Positions 26,904 through 32,967 of a stretch of 32,967 nt of DNA are shown here, piece after piece; the stretch's first letter is position 1; each line of letters opens with the position of its first letter. Under the pieces are notes generated by a model that had not been told where the DNA came from, searched no databases, and was given only the letters and a program-made list of their open reading frames with translations. The position numbers and the translations under genes were made by a program. Source of the stretch: a candidate division WS1 bacterium (GTDB taxonomy: Bacteria; Armatimonadota; Zipacnadia; Zipacnadales; UBA5352); assembly GCA_003566775.1 (NCBI GenBank), contig PXBW01000341.1:1-32967 (forward strand), given 5' to 3'.

Positions 26904-27545
26904 TCAGATCTTGCGCGGCTTCAGTCTCGCTCGCCTGATGAGGAATGCGGTGAGGCGGTAGCCGAGATAACCGACAATGTACACCACGAGGATTATCAGG
27001 TCCCATCGCAGAGCAGTCGCGGTGGCGCTAAGCGTGTAGTCTTCCTGATCCGCGGTTAGCACCCATCTGACGGTTCGGCCGTTCATCTCTCCCTGGGGGC
27101 TCGCAGTCTGCACCTCTCCAGGCATTATCAGACGGTACTCAAAGGTCGTGTAAGGCGCCGCGGCTTCCTCTTTTACGTTGCTGAGGAAATCGATGTTGAT
27201 GGACTCCTCCCACCGGTACTCGGTAACGAAGGAGAATGGACGACGCAGGATGCCGGTGGCTGATGCGTTTACGTCCTGGTACGCGGAAAGATCGTTCACC
27301 TGCGTGCTACGCGATACCACGACACCGTGAGTGGTCTCCTCAATACTGTCGGTATCGAAACCTCGAGTCACATCGCGGGTCCATCGAGTTACTTCCCTGC
27401 GAAGTGAACTATCGGCGGCGGTACGGACCTGACGGACGCCCGAGACATCATCGTACATCGTTGTGGTGATGATGACCCTATCCGCGTTCAACAAGAGGAC
27501 GAAGGGGATCGTCATGAATAGCGAAGTTCGCAGACCAGTGCTCAA
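26904..27545 (-). CDS. LppM-like secreted/membrane-anchored protein
   Basis: 213 residues from TTG 27545, with an AGGA site just upstream; ATG 27515 is a possible shorter start. The N-terminus is a short signal or anchor (LRTSLFMTIPFVLLLNA). The central ~140 residues are beta-rich (DRVIITTTMYDDVSG, then RPFSFVTEYRWEESINIDFL, FEYRLIMPGEVQ and VRWVLTADQEDYTLSAT), resembling LppM/DUF3153 domains, where a hydrophobic first strand begins just after the signal. A single C-terminal transmembrane helix (LIILVVYIVGYLGYRLTAFL) is followed by a basic tail (RRARLKPRKI). The topology would place the domain outside the membrane. The role is unknown; LppM-like proteins are envelope proteins. It starts 20 nt after the LapA-like gene. 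Confidence 0.65.
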   Translation of the reverse strand: MSTGLRTSLFMTIPFVLLLNADRVIITTTMYDDVSGVRQVRTAADSSLRREVTRWTRDVTRGFDTDSIEETTHGVVVSRSTQVNDLSAYQDVNASATGILRRPFSFVTEYRWEESINIDFLSNVKEEAAAPYTTFEYRLIMPGEVQTASPQGEMNGRTVRWVLTADQEDYTLSATATALRWDLIILVVYIVGYLGYRLTAFLIRRARLKPRKI

Positions 27546-27565
27546 CAGTTCCTCAGCCTCCCCGT

Positions 27566-28222
27566 TCAGTAACCTGCAGGTGCCTGATCACGGTCTGTCT
27601 CGGGTGTCTCAGTATCCTTATCCTGCTCATCCTCTGGAAGAACAGCCTCATCAGGCGAGTCTTCATCCACAGATGCAGGTTCATCGTCGGGTTCATCGAA
27701 GGCGATCTCATCTGTTTCGTAATCGGCCGTGTAGTCGTGCTCGGGGAAGAGACCCTCTTCCTCTTCCACCTCATCGTCTATCTCATCAGCACTCTCCCCG
27801 TCACCGGCCGCTTCCTTTGCAGCCTCTTTCTCCTCCTGCTCCTCTTCCTCGGCGGCGGACTTGCGCTTCGAGCGCACCTCCAGCAACCATGCGGTCATCA
27901 TGCCCAGCAGAAACGCGATAATCAGTACGATGATTCGCGGTGCGTCAAAGTAGAGGCCGAAGAAGTGAATGCGCAGAGGGGCCCAGTTCCCGGCGATGAA
28001 CGCGATTGCGATGATTATCAGCAGCCCCCAGGCGAAGGTGCGCCAGTCGGGTCTGGGCAACTGAATGCTCTCGACAGCATTGCGCGCCTGCTCGACACCT
28101 CTGGCAATCACACCGGGCCTGGTGGCGCCGGCCGCACGCGCGCGAGGCTCGTCACCATTGCCTTCGACTGCACCGCCTGCGGCCGAATTACTGCTCCGAT
28201 GCTCCGCATCCCTCGTGGCCAC
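27566..28222 (-). CDS. LapA-like (DUF1049) inner-membrane protein with long acidic tail
   Basis: 218 residues from GTG 28222, decided by GGGAGGAG ~7 nt upstream and by a promoter whose -10 ends at 28265; the longer ORF start at 28294 would lie on the -35 box. Residues 1-55 are polar. Two hydrophobic segments follow: WGLLIIIAIAFIAGNW (~64-79) and IIVLIIAFLLGMMTAWLLEV (~97-116). The short loop between them has APLRIHFFGLYFDAP, fitting the LapA/DUF1049 pattern. The last ~95 residues are dominated by Glu and Asp (KSAAEEEEQEEKEAAKE, DDEVEEEEGL). LapA-family proteins assist envelope assembly in E. coli. The acidic tail is far longer than in that family. First gene of the operon. Confidence 0.75.
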   Translation of the reverse strand: MATRDAEHRSSNSAAGGAVEGNGDEPRARAAGATRPGVIARGVEQARNAVESIQLPRPDWRTFAWGLLIIIAIAFIAGNWAPLRIHFFGLYFDAPRIIVLIIAFLLGMMTAWLLEVRSKRKSAAEEEEQEEKEAAKEAAGDGESADEIDDEVEEEEGLFPEHDYTADYETDEIAFDEPDDEPASVDEDSPDEAVLPEDEQDKDTETPETDRDQAPAGY

Positions 28223-28264
28223 GACGACACTCCTCCCTGATAGGGCATCCATCACAGCGTGACC

Positions 28265-28294
28265 ATTATATTGCGGCCTGTGGCGGTGAGTCAA
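28265..28294 (-). promoter_or_regulatory. Sigma70-type promoter of the nine-gene minus-strand operon
   Basis: On the minus strand TTGACT (28294-28289), an 18-nt spacer and TATAAT (28270-28265) form a strong housekeeping promoter. Transcription would begin near 28258, about 36 nt before the GTG of the LapA-like gene. No other comparable promoter was found inside the operon. Confidence 0.75.
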
Positions 28295-28390
28295 GCTGCA
28301 TCAGGTCCGTCAGAATTGCGCCGGTGAAGGCATGCAATGCGGTCACAGTGAAGTATACACCTGCGTTGAACACGAACGGGAGGACCTGTG

Positions 28391-29494
28391 ATGACATCTC
28401 GCGCGCGCATGATGGCCGCGTTTCGGATCGAGACTTCAGATCACTTTCCCATGCACGTGCGTGGGATTCATGCGTGGGATCAGCGCTGGTGTGAGAGTCG
28501 GCACAGCAGCTACCGGCCGATCATCGAAGCCGTCCGCGAGTATGGCGACTACGAGGTGAGTTTCAGCCTTGGCGGAGGCAGATTCCTCACCGACGCGTCA
28601 CTGGAGACCGAGAGCGAACGTGAGGAAACGGGTGACTGGGTAATCGACCGAACCACCATCCGGACCCCCGCCGGGCCTCTCACCGCTGTGCGAAAGAACA
28701 GCACCTGCGGCCTTCCGGGGCTTGAGGTAGAGTATATTGTAAAGACACTCGCGGATCTTGAGAAGGCTCTCTCCGTGCCTTATGAGCCTGTGAGGCCGGA
28801 CCTCAATGGCTTCTTCGAGCTTAATGAAAGGATCGGCGCCAACGGAATTGTGATGTGCTCGATTCCCACCCCTATATACCAGCTTGCACGGCTCACGGGC
28901 TCGGATCGGCTTGCGATCTGGTCGATTACGGATCGGGAGCGTATCACGGAAATGGTGGAGGTCTTTCTTCAACGTACGCTTGACATGCTCGACTACGCGA
29001 TCGAAGGCGGAGTGGGACCGATCTTCGCCAGTTCGGGCGAGGAGTTCATGACCCCGCCACTGGCCGGACCGAAGGACTTCCGTGAGTTCGTGGTGAGGCC
29101 GGGGATCGCGATCCGGAAGCGCCTGCAGAAGGCGGGAATGCTGCGTCATATCCACTGCAACGGCCCGCTCAATGACATTCTGGAGGATTTCGTTGAGCTT
29201 GGTGCGAACTGTCTGCATCCGGTTGAGGGGCCGCCACTGGGAGATGTGCCGTTCGAGGATGCGAAGCGACGAATCGGCGATCATGTGTGTCTCGAAGGAA
29301 ACATCCAGATCGGTGACCTCTACCACGATCAGACCGACGTGCTGGCGCAGAAGGTCAGGCAGACCATCGAGGTCGGGGCTCCGGGTGGCGGATTCATACT
29401 CTGTCCGACCGCGTCACCGCACACTGAGGAGCTTACGGCCCTGACGGTGAAGAACTACCTTGCGATGATCGAGACAGCCCTTGAGATGCGGTAG
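28391..29494 (+). CDS. Uroporphyrinogen decarboxylase (URO-D) family protein, probably a methyltransferase-like enzyme
   Basis: 367 residues from ATG 28391, with GGGAGGA at 28379-28385 (about 6-nt spacing); GTG 28388 is too close to that site. The fold is the URO-D TIM barrel, but features of heme HemE proteins (the PVWxMRQAG type N-terminus) are absent. Candidate metal ligands are H253, H255 and C256 in HIHCNG and C338 in GGFILCPTASPH, as in the zinc-binding MtaA/CmuA-type corrinoid methyltransferases. This group is abundant in glycan-degrading soil and sediment bacteria, with functions mostly unknown. No corrinoid protein gene is adjacent, so methyl transfer is only inferred. The gene is divergent from the LapA operon and convergent with the isomerase gene at 29587. 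Confidence 0.82.
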   Translation: MTSRARMMAAFRIETSDHFPMHVRGIHAWDQRWCESRHSSYRPIIEAVREYGDYEVSFSLGGGRFLTDASLETESEREETGDWVIDRTTIRTPAGPLTAVRKNSTCGLPGLEVEYIVKTLADLEKALSVPYEPVRPDLNGFFELNERIGANGIVMCSIPTPIYQLARLTGSDRLAIWSITDRERITEMVEVFLQRTLDMLDYAIEGGVGPIFASSGEEFMTPPLAGPKDFREFVVRPGIAIRKRLQKAGMLRHIHCNGPLNDILEDFVELGANCLHPVEGPPLGDVPFEDAKRRIGDHVCLEGNIQIGDLYHDQTDVLAQKVRQTIEVGAPGGGFILCPTASPHTEELTALTVKNYLAMIETALEMR

Positions 29495-29586
29495 CGCGAA
29501 CCGGCCCGGAACACGCTACCGCAACTCGGGGAGGCATTGTGGTCGGTCGATGATATGCCCGAAGCAACGCTTCCCTGACCGGCTGC

Positions 29587-30372
29587 TCAACTCACGACCT
29601 CTCTGAGGTACTGCAGGTTGAAGTTCCCGGCGTCGAGCGGGTCATCGGTGGCCGGTGTCTCGAGAATCAGCCATCCCTCGTAGTCGATGTCCCGAAGTGT
29701 CTCCACGCACAGTGGAATATCCACGATGCCCTGTCCGAGCAGTTCGGCCTCGCGGTCCTTCACGTGCACCACACCGATGACCTCGGCCAGTGCGCGGATC
29801 TCCTTAACCGCGTCATGCCCGAAGGCGCAGGCGTTACCGATGTCATAGTACGTCATCACCGCGGCAGAATCGATACGTTCGACCAGTGTGAGCAGATCCT
29901 CGGCGGACTTCCCGCAGCCGCGCCCCACGTTTTCGAGGCACAGCTTGATGCCGCTGTCCTCTGCCAGAGGAGCCGCGCGCTTCATCTCGTTCACCCAGCG
30001 ATCCTGGCACTCCTCATGCTTGATCGCGTCCTCGGAGGGAGTGACCGGCACGAGTATCCAGCCGCAGCCGATATCCGCTCCTGCCCCGATCGCCGCATCG
30101 ATTATCTTGCGTGAGGTCTCCAGCAGCGACTTTTCGGTGGAGGCGGGGCTGTAACTCCAGAGGGCGCCGATGCACAGAGAGGGCACCTCGATTCCGGTTT
30201 CCATCGAGAGGGACTTGATGTGATCGCGCCCCTCCTGCGACATCACCGGCTCCTCTTCCCAGTCTGCCCGAATGTCAAGCTCGACACCGTCGAAGCCGAT
30301 CTCAGCGGCCTGCCGGAACAGGTCTGCCATCTTGGGGAAACCCATTGAACCGTTACGTATTCCGATCTTCAT
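29587..30372 (-). CDS. Xylose-isomerase-like sugar phosphate isomerase/epimerase
   Basis: 261 residues from ATG 30372, with GGAG about 9 nt upstream; in-frame codons to 30387 are less likely. AP-endonuclease-2/xylose-isomerase-like TIM barrel: KIGIRNGS at the start, GFDGVELDIRADWEEE, KLCLENVGRG, MTYYDIGNACAFGHD, GVVHVKDRE and GWLILETPATDD. The acidic residues at the strand ends (Glu in LEN, Asp in YYDIG, His in VHVKD, Glu in LETP) are those that bind the divalent metal in the family. It should isomerise or epimerise a sugar or keto-sugar in the cytoplasm; the substrate is unknown. It points toward the URO-D gene, whose stop is 92 nt away. Upstream 30373-30536 shows nothing I can name. Confidence 0.88.
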   Translation of the reverse strand: MKIGIRNGSMGFPKMADLFRQAAEIGFDGVELDIRADWEEEPVMSQEGRDHIKSLSMETGIEVPSLCIGALWSYSPASTEKSLLETSRKIIDAAIGAGADIGCGWILVPVTPSEDAIKHEECQDRWVNEMKRAAPLAEDSGIKLCLENVGRGCGKSAEDLLTLVERIDSAAVMTYYDIGNACAFGHDAVKEIRALAEVIGVVHVKDREAELLGQGIVDIPLCVETLRDIDYEGWLILETPATDDPLDAGNFNLQYLREVVS

Positions 30373-30536
30373 CCCTGTCATCTCCACGATTGCGCCTTAT
30401 GGTATCGGACCCGGCCACGATCCATCCGGTGTTGGGTCCGTGCTATCTGCCTGTTGCTCGAAGCTTCCAGTTTGGTGGCTCACTGCCCTCCGCACATATG
30501 GCCAGGTGGCATCCGTCGAGTCGTTCGTGCTCCGCG

Positions 30537-31481
30537 TCATGCCTCCTCGTCGAATCGCGAATCATCCGGCGGTGTGGTGCGGCCTTCCTCGAACGCGTCG
30601 GCCATTGCGGCCACGCCGCTGAGGACGCCGCTCGCCTCGATGGGCAGGAATATCTTCGTGGCCCTGCCGTTCGCCATCCGCTGAAGGGTCTCAAGGTACT
30701 TGATCGCCAGCAGGTCGTGCGTCGGATCCCCCTCGTGGATTGCCTGATAGACGTTGACGATCGCCTGAGCCTGCCCCTCGGCCACCGCAACCTCACGGAA
30801 CTTCTCGGCATCGGCTACCTCGCGAATCGCCTGCGCCTTACCTTCTGCTTCGAGGATCGCGGCCCGCCGTTCGCCCTCAGCCTGCAGTATGGCCGACTCA
30901 CGGACGCCCTCCGCGTCGAGGATCGCCGCGCGCTTGTTGCGCTCGGCCTTCATCTGCCGACTCATAGCCTCGGTGATGTCCCTTGGCGGATCGATCCGCT
31001 TGATCTCCACGCGGGTGACGCGAACGCCCCACCGATCGGTTGCATCATCGAGAATCGTGCGCAATTGCGCGTTGATCGTCTCACGCGAGGTGAGCGTTGC
31101 GTCGAGTTCGAGGCCCCCGATGACGTTCCGCAGGTTAGTCTGCGCGAGCTTCATCGCGGCAATCTGAAAGTCGGTCACGTTGTACACGCGCCGGAACGGA
31201 TCGGTGACCTCAAAGTAGATCACCGCATCAACGGTCACCACCACGTTGTCCTCGGTGATCACCTCCTGTGGCATCACGTCGAGCACGGTCTCGCGCATGT
31301 CCACCCGCTCGAGCGTCTGCACGAAGGGGAAGATGAAGGTCAGCCCCGGCTCCACCGTACGCGAGTATCTGCCGAATGAGGCGACGACTCCGCGCTCATG
31401 CTGTCGGACCACGAATATGGCCTGGCTGAGCAACACGATCGCCAGAATACCGGCAACGATCCAGATGGTAATCGCTTCCAT
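30537..31481 (-). CDS. SPFH-domain membrane protein (stomatin/QmcA-like)
   Basis: 314 residues from ATG 31481, with AGGAGG at 8-nt spacing. One N-terminal membrane anchor (ITIWIVAGILAIVLLSQAIF, residues ~4-23) is followed by the SPFH/Band 7 domain: VVRQHERGVVASFGRYSRTV, EPGLTFIFPFVQ, VDMRETVLDVMPQEVITEDN and VDAVIYFEVTDP. Residues ~175-260 are an Ala/Glu-rich coiled coil (AERNKRAAILDAEG, AEGERRAAILEAEGKAQ). The order matches QmcA/paraslipin proteins, which oligomerise in membrane microdomains and scaffold proteases or other enzymes. An NfeD-like gene lies 103 nt upstream on the same strand, the standard partner. The C-terminal ~30 residues are polar and acidic. Confidence 0.93.
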   Translation of the reverse strand: MEAITIWIVAGILAIVLLSQAIFVVRQHERGVVASFGRYSRTVEPGLTFIFPFVQTLERVDMRETVLDVMPQEVITEDNVVVTVDAVIYFEVTDPFRRVYNVTDFQIAAMKLAQTNLRNVIGGLELDATLTSRETINAQLRTILDDATDRWGVRVTRVEIKRIDPPRDITEAMSRQMKAERNKRAAILDAEGVRESAILQAEGERRAAILEAEGKAQAIREVADAEKFREVAVAEGQAQAIVNVYQAIHEGDPTHDLLAIKYLETLQRMANGRATKIFLPIEASGVLSGVAAMADAFEEGRTTPPDDSRFDEEA

Positions 31482-31584
31482 CACCACGACCTCCTCACGA
31501 TCATATTCTGTTGCCGTCCGGACTCCATCGTATGAGAGCTTTACTCCATAATTCGCCAGGCTCCTTCAGAGCCGGCGCACCCCA

Positions 31585-32046
31585 TCAGTCCCCGCACTCC
31601 GTCGGATAAGCGTCACCGCGATCCCACTCTGTCACCACAAGCGTTGCACCCTCGACACTGAGCACACAGACTCGAGCGCCGCGTTCGATATACTCATCGG
31701 CCCTCGCGCGCCATTCGTCGGCGTTGATACGTATGCGGCCAGTGTTCTCTATCGGGTCGATCGTTTCCAGCACCACACCTTCCTTGCCGATGATCGCATC
31801 AACGTTCGAAGGCGTGAGGCGCTGTTTCTGCAGACGTCGCGTGAGGGGTCCACCGAGATAGAGAAGCACCGCTGTAGAGCCCACGAACGCTGCCCAGGGT
31901 GCCCATGCCACACCGGGAAGTACCGCAGCGACTATCGCCCCCACGAAGCAGCCAGCCGCCACCCAGAGCAGGAAGAAGGTGGGCACCAGCAACTCGACGA
32001 TCAGCACTATGACTCCGGCGATGATCCAGATACCGTAGGCCTCCAT
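31585..32046 (-). CDS. NfeD-like membrane protein
   Basis: 153 residues from ATG 32046, with AAGGAGGGAG ~7 nt upstream. Residues ~5-75 hold about three transmembrane helices (IWIIAGVIVLIVELLVPTFF, then WVAAGCFVGAIVAAVLPG, and WAAFVGSTAVLLYLGGPL). Residues ~85-145 form the small OB-fold domain typical of short NfeD proteins (IIGKEGVVLETIDPIENTGR, then RINADEWRARADEYI, then ARVCVLSVEGATLVV). The serine-protease domain of long NfeD proteins is absent. NfeD partners SPFH proteins, and the SPFH gene follows here. The preceding membrane-protein gene ends 31 nt upstream, so the three may share a transcript. Confidence 0.9.
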   Translation of the reverse strand: MEAYGIWIIAGVIVLIVELLVPTFFLLWVAAGCFVGAIVAAVLPGVAWAPWAAFVGSTAVLLYLGGPLTRRLQKQRLTPSNVDAIIGKEGVVLETIDPIENTGRIRINADEWRARADEYIERGARVCVLSVEGATLVVTEWDRGDAYPTECGD

Positions 32047-32077
32047 TGCTCTCCCTCCTTACGTCTGCCCCGCCGGT

Positions 32078-32967
32078 TCATATTGTTCGAAGCGCGGGGT
32101 CCATCCTGCCAACGAAAGACAGCGAGTACGCCTGAAAGAATACGCTGATAGGCAGCAAGAATACCTGTAGTATATAGGCATAGGCAATGCCTCCGAGGCC
32201 GGTCACGATGAAGAGAGGCCCGCTCATCACGATCAGCGCAACTTTCGGATCAACTCCACTCGCCGCGATCGCGGCACCGAGACCGGCGAGAACGATCACG
32301 GGCAGCACCAGCAGTACAGCCGAGAATAGGCTTATCATGCCCCCTACGATGCCCGCCCCGATCCCGAGCACGAACTTGAGCAGATAGAAGAGTATCACGT
32401 CCCAGAGATGCCCCCCGCACGCACGGACGACGTTCCGCCAGCCCTCGCGGAGACCGCATCGTCCGGCGTACATCGCCGGAATCAGGAGGTCCTCAGTGAG
32501 AGCCCGCAGCAAGGCAAGCACGAGCAATGCGAGGATCAGCACCCCGACAGCCGCGATAATGCCTCCCACACCGAGCGCCACCACGGGAGCCTCCCCACTC
32601 GCGATCAGGATCATCCCCGCCAGGACGGGAGGAAGCGTGAAAGCTATAAGCGCGAATTGCATCAGCCCCATGAAGATGTACCACAGCAGAAGCGACAGGC
32701 CGCGCTCCCTGTGTCTGAACCATGAACGCCCCACCAGCGGCTCCCTCTCGGCCGCGACACACTCAATGAAGATGAAGCGAAACACGCTGCGCACGTAAAG
32801 GAACAGCACCAGCAGGATCAGCCAGACGATCATGAGACCGAGACCGAGAAGCAGCAGGTGCATGATATTGGCGGCGATCCATCGCAGGGCCGCCATTGCC
32901 TGGCCGATAACCTCCGGACCGATAGTATTCAGCCGATCTCTTTCGAACTCACCACCAAAGCGGGGAA
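32078..32967 (-). CDS. Polytopic membrane protein, 5' partial at right window edge
   Basis: The frame is open through the right edge: codons upstream of ATG 32896 continue as PRFGGEFERDRLNTIGPEVI, which looks coding, so that ATG is probably internal. About six hydrophobic segments are visible (first IMHLLLLGLGLMIVWLILLV, last YAYILQVFLLPISVFFQAY). Between them lie YAGRCGLREGWRNVVRACGG and FRFIFIECVAAEREPLVG. The general plan (membrane helices around an amphipathic 'W..V..' segment) resembles the membrane protein at 21674-22729, suggesting the same broad group of GDPD-membrane-domain-like proteins; no enzyme motif is visible. It precedes NfeD and SPFH genes by 31 nt. Confidence 0.7.
   Translation of the reverse strand, partial: PRFGGEFERDRLNTIGPEVIGQAMAALRWIAANIMHLLLLGLGLMIVWLILLVLFLYVRSVFRFIFIECVAAEREPLVGRSWFRHRERGLSLLLWYIFMGLMQFALIAFTLPPVLAGMILIASGEAPVVALGVGGIIAAVGVLILALLVLALLRALTEDLLIPAMYAGRCGLREGWRNVVRACGGHLWDVILFYLLKFVLGIGAGIVGGMISLFSAVLLVLPVIVLAGLGAAIAASGVDPKVALIVMSGPLFIVTGLGGIAYAYILQVFLLPISVFFQAYSLSFVGRMDPALRTI

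Noticed and set aside
27463-27921. Pro/Ser/Arg/His-rich plus-strand ORF
   Set aside because: It mirrors the acidic Glu/Asp repeats of the LapA-like tail; low complexity arises from the opposite strand.
28223-28294. N-terminal extension of the LapA-like gene to 28294
   Set aside because: The region contains the -35 and -10 boxes of the promoter and the GGGAGGAG ribosome site for GTG 28222, so it cannot be translated from that transcript.
28354-28359. TATACA as -10 box for the URO-D-family gene
   Set aside because: No -35 hexamer is found at 16-18 nt, so the promoter cannot be placed with confidence.
30345-31379. Plus-strand ORF of 344 codons
   Set aside because: Antisense shadow of the SPFH gene; the periodic Leu/Arg/His content reflects the coiled-coil codons read in reverse.
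1-32967. tRNA genes, rRNA genes and CRISPR arrays
   Set aside because: I saw no cloverleaf-like segments in the gaps and no regularly spaced repeats; the only direct repeat pair is the IS-like one at 8687-8726.

Overview
The window is GC-rich bacterial chromosome, roughly 60% GC by eye, densely coded, with strong Shine-Dalgarno sites and several GTG and TTG starts. It looks like an uncultured heterotroph. The RpoB and RpoC architecture (RpoC motif [11 protein letters not shown], acidic coiled N-terminal insert, extra zinc ribbons), together with a mix of BNR-sialidase, Gfo/Idh/MocA, URO-D-like and xylose-isomerase-like genes, suggests a Terrabacteria lineage, perhaps Armatimonadota. That placement is inference with low confidence.

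Left block (1-7966): the tail of a membrane protein, then a carbohydrate-related set. On the plus strand it holds a BNR/Asp-box sialidase-family protein, a secreted discoidin-like plus alpha/alpha-toroid protein, a Gfo/Idh/MocA oxidoreductase and a secreted TIM-barrel glycoside-hydrolase-like protein with a lectin-like C-terminus. A small conserved hypothetical gene lies on the minus strand among them. Together they suggest breakdown of complex glycans followed by oxidation of released sugars.

Decayed strip (7967-8750): no intact gene. The minus strand carries the C-terminal end of a sulfatase broken by several frameshifts, joined to the first ~30 codons of an IS transposase-type helix-turn-helix protein. 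Beyond it lies a pair of 16-bp direct repeats that look like the end of that element.

Core block (8751-17561): a near-consensus sigma70 promoter (TTGACA-N17-TATACT), a ~170-nt leader with a hairpin, rpoB, rpoC and a GC-rich hairpin after rpoC. No ribosomal-protein genes flank rpoBC. Both large subunits carry an additional Cys4 zinc ribbon.

Central block (17742-20324): an 860-residue fusion of a dihydroorotate/dihydropyrimidine-dehydrogenase-like FMN domain, a GltD-like NADPH/FAD module and a 2x[4Fe-4S] ferredoxin tail. The order is permuted relative to eukaryotic dihydropyrimidine dehydrogenase.

Long minus-strand operon (28294 down to 20321): one promoter (TTGACT-N18-TATAAT) precedes nine tightly packed genes: LapA-like membrane protein with acidic tail, LppM-like protein, threonine aldolase, YprB-like exonuclease, MFS transporter, sugar nucleotidyltransferase, polytopic membrane protein, a DUF3830-RNase HI fusion, and a dual-specificity phosphatase. 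Several junctions overlap by ATGA or are separated by only 2 nt.

Right block (28391-32967): a URO-D-family protein on plus; a sugar-phosphate isomerase/epimerase-like TIM barrel, an SPFH (stomatin-like) protein, an NfeD-like protein and a polytopic membrane protein cut by the window edge, all on minus. The SPFH-NfeD pair is a classic membrane-microdomain module. I saw no tRNA, rRNA or CRISPR array.
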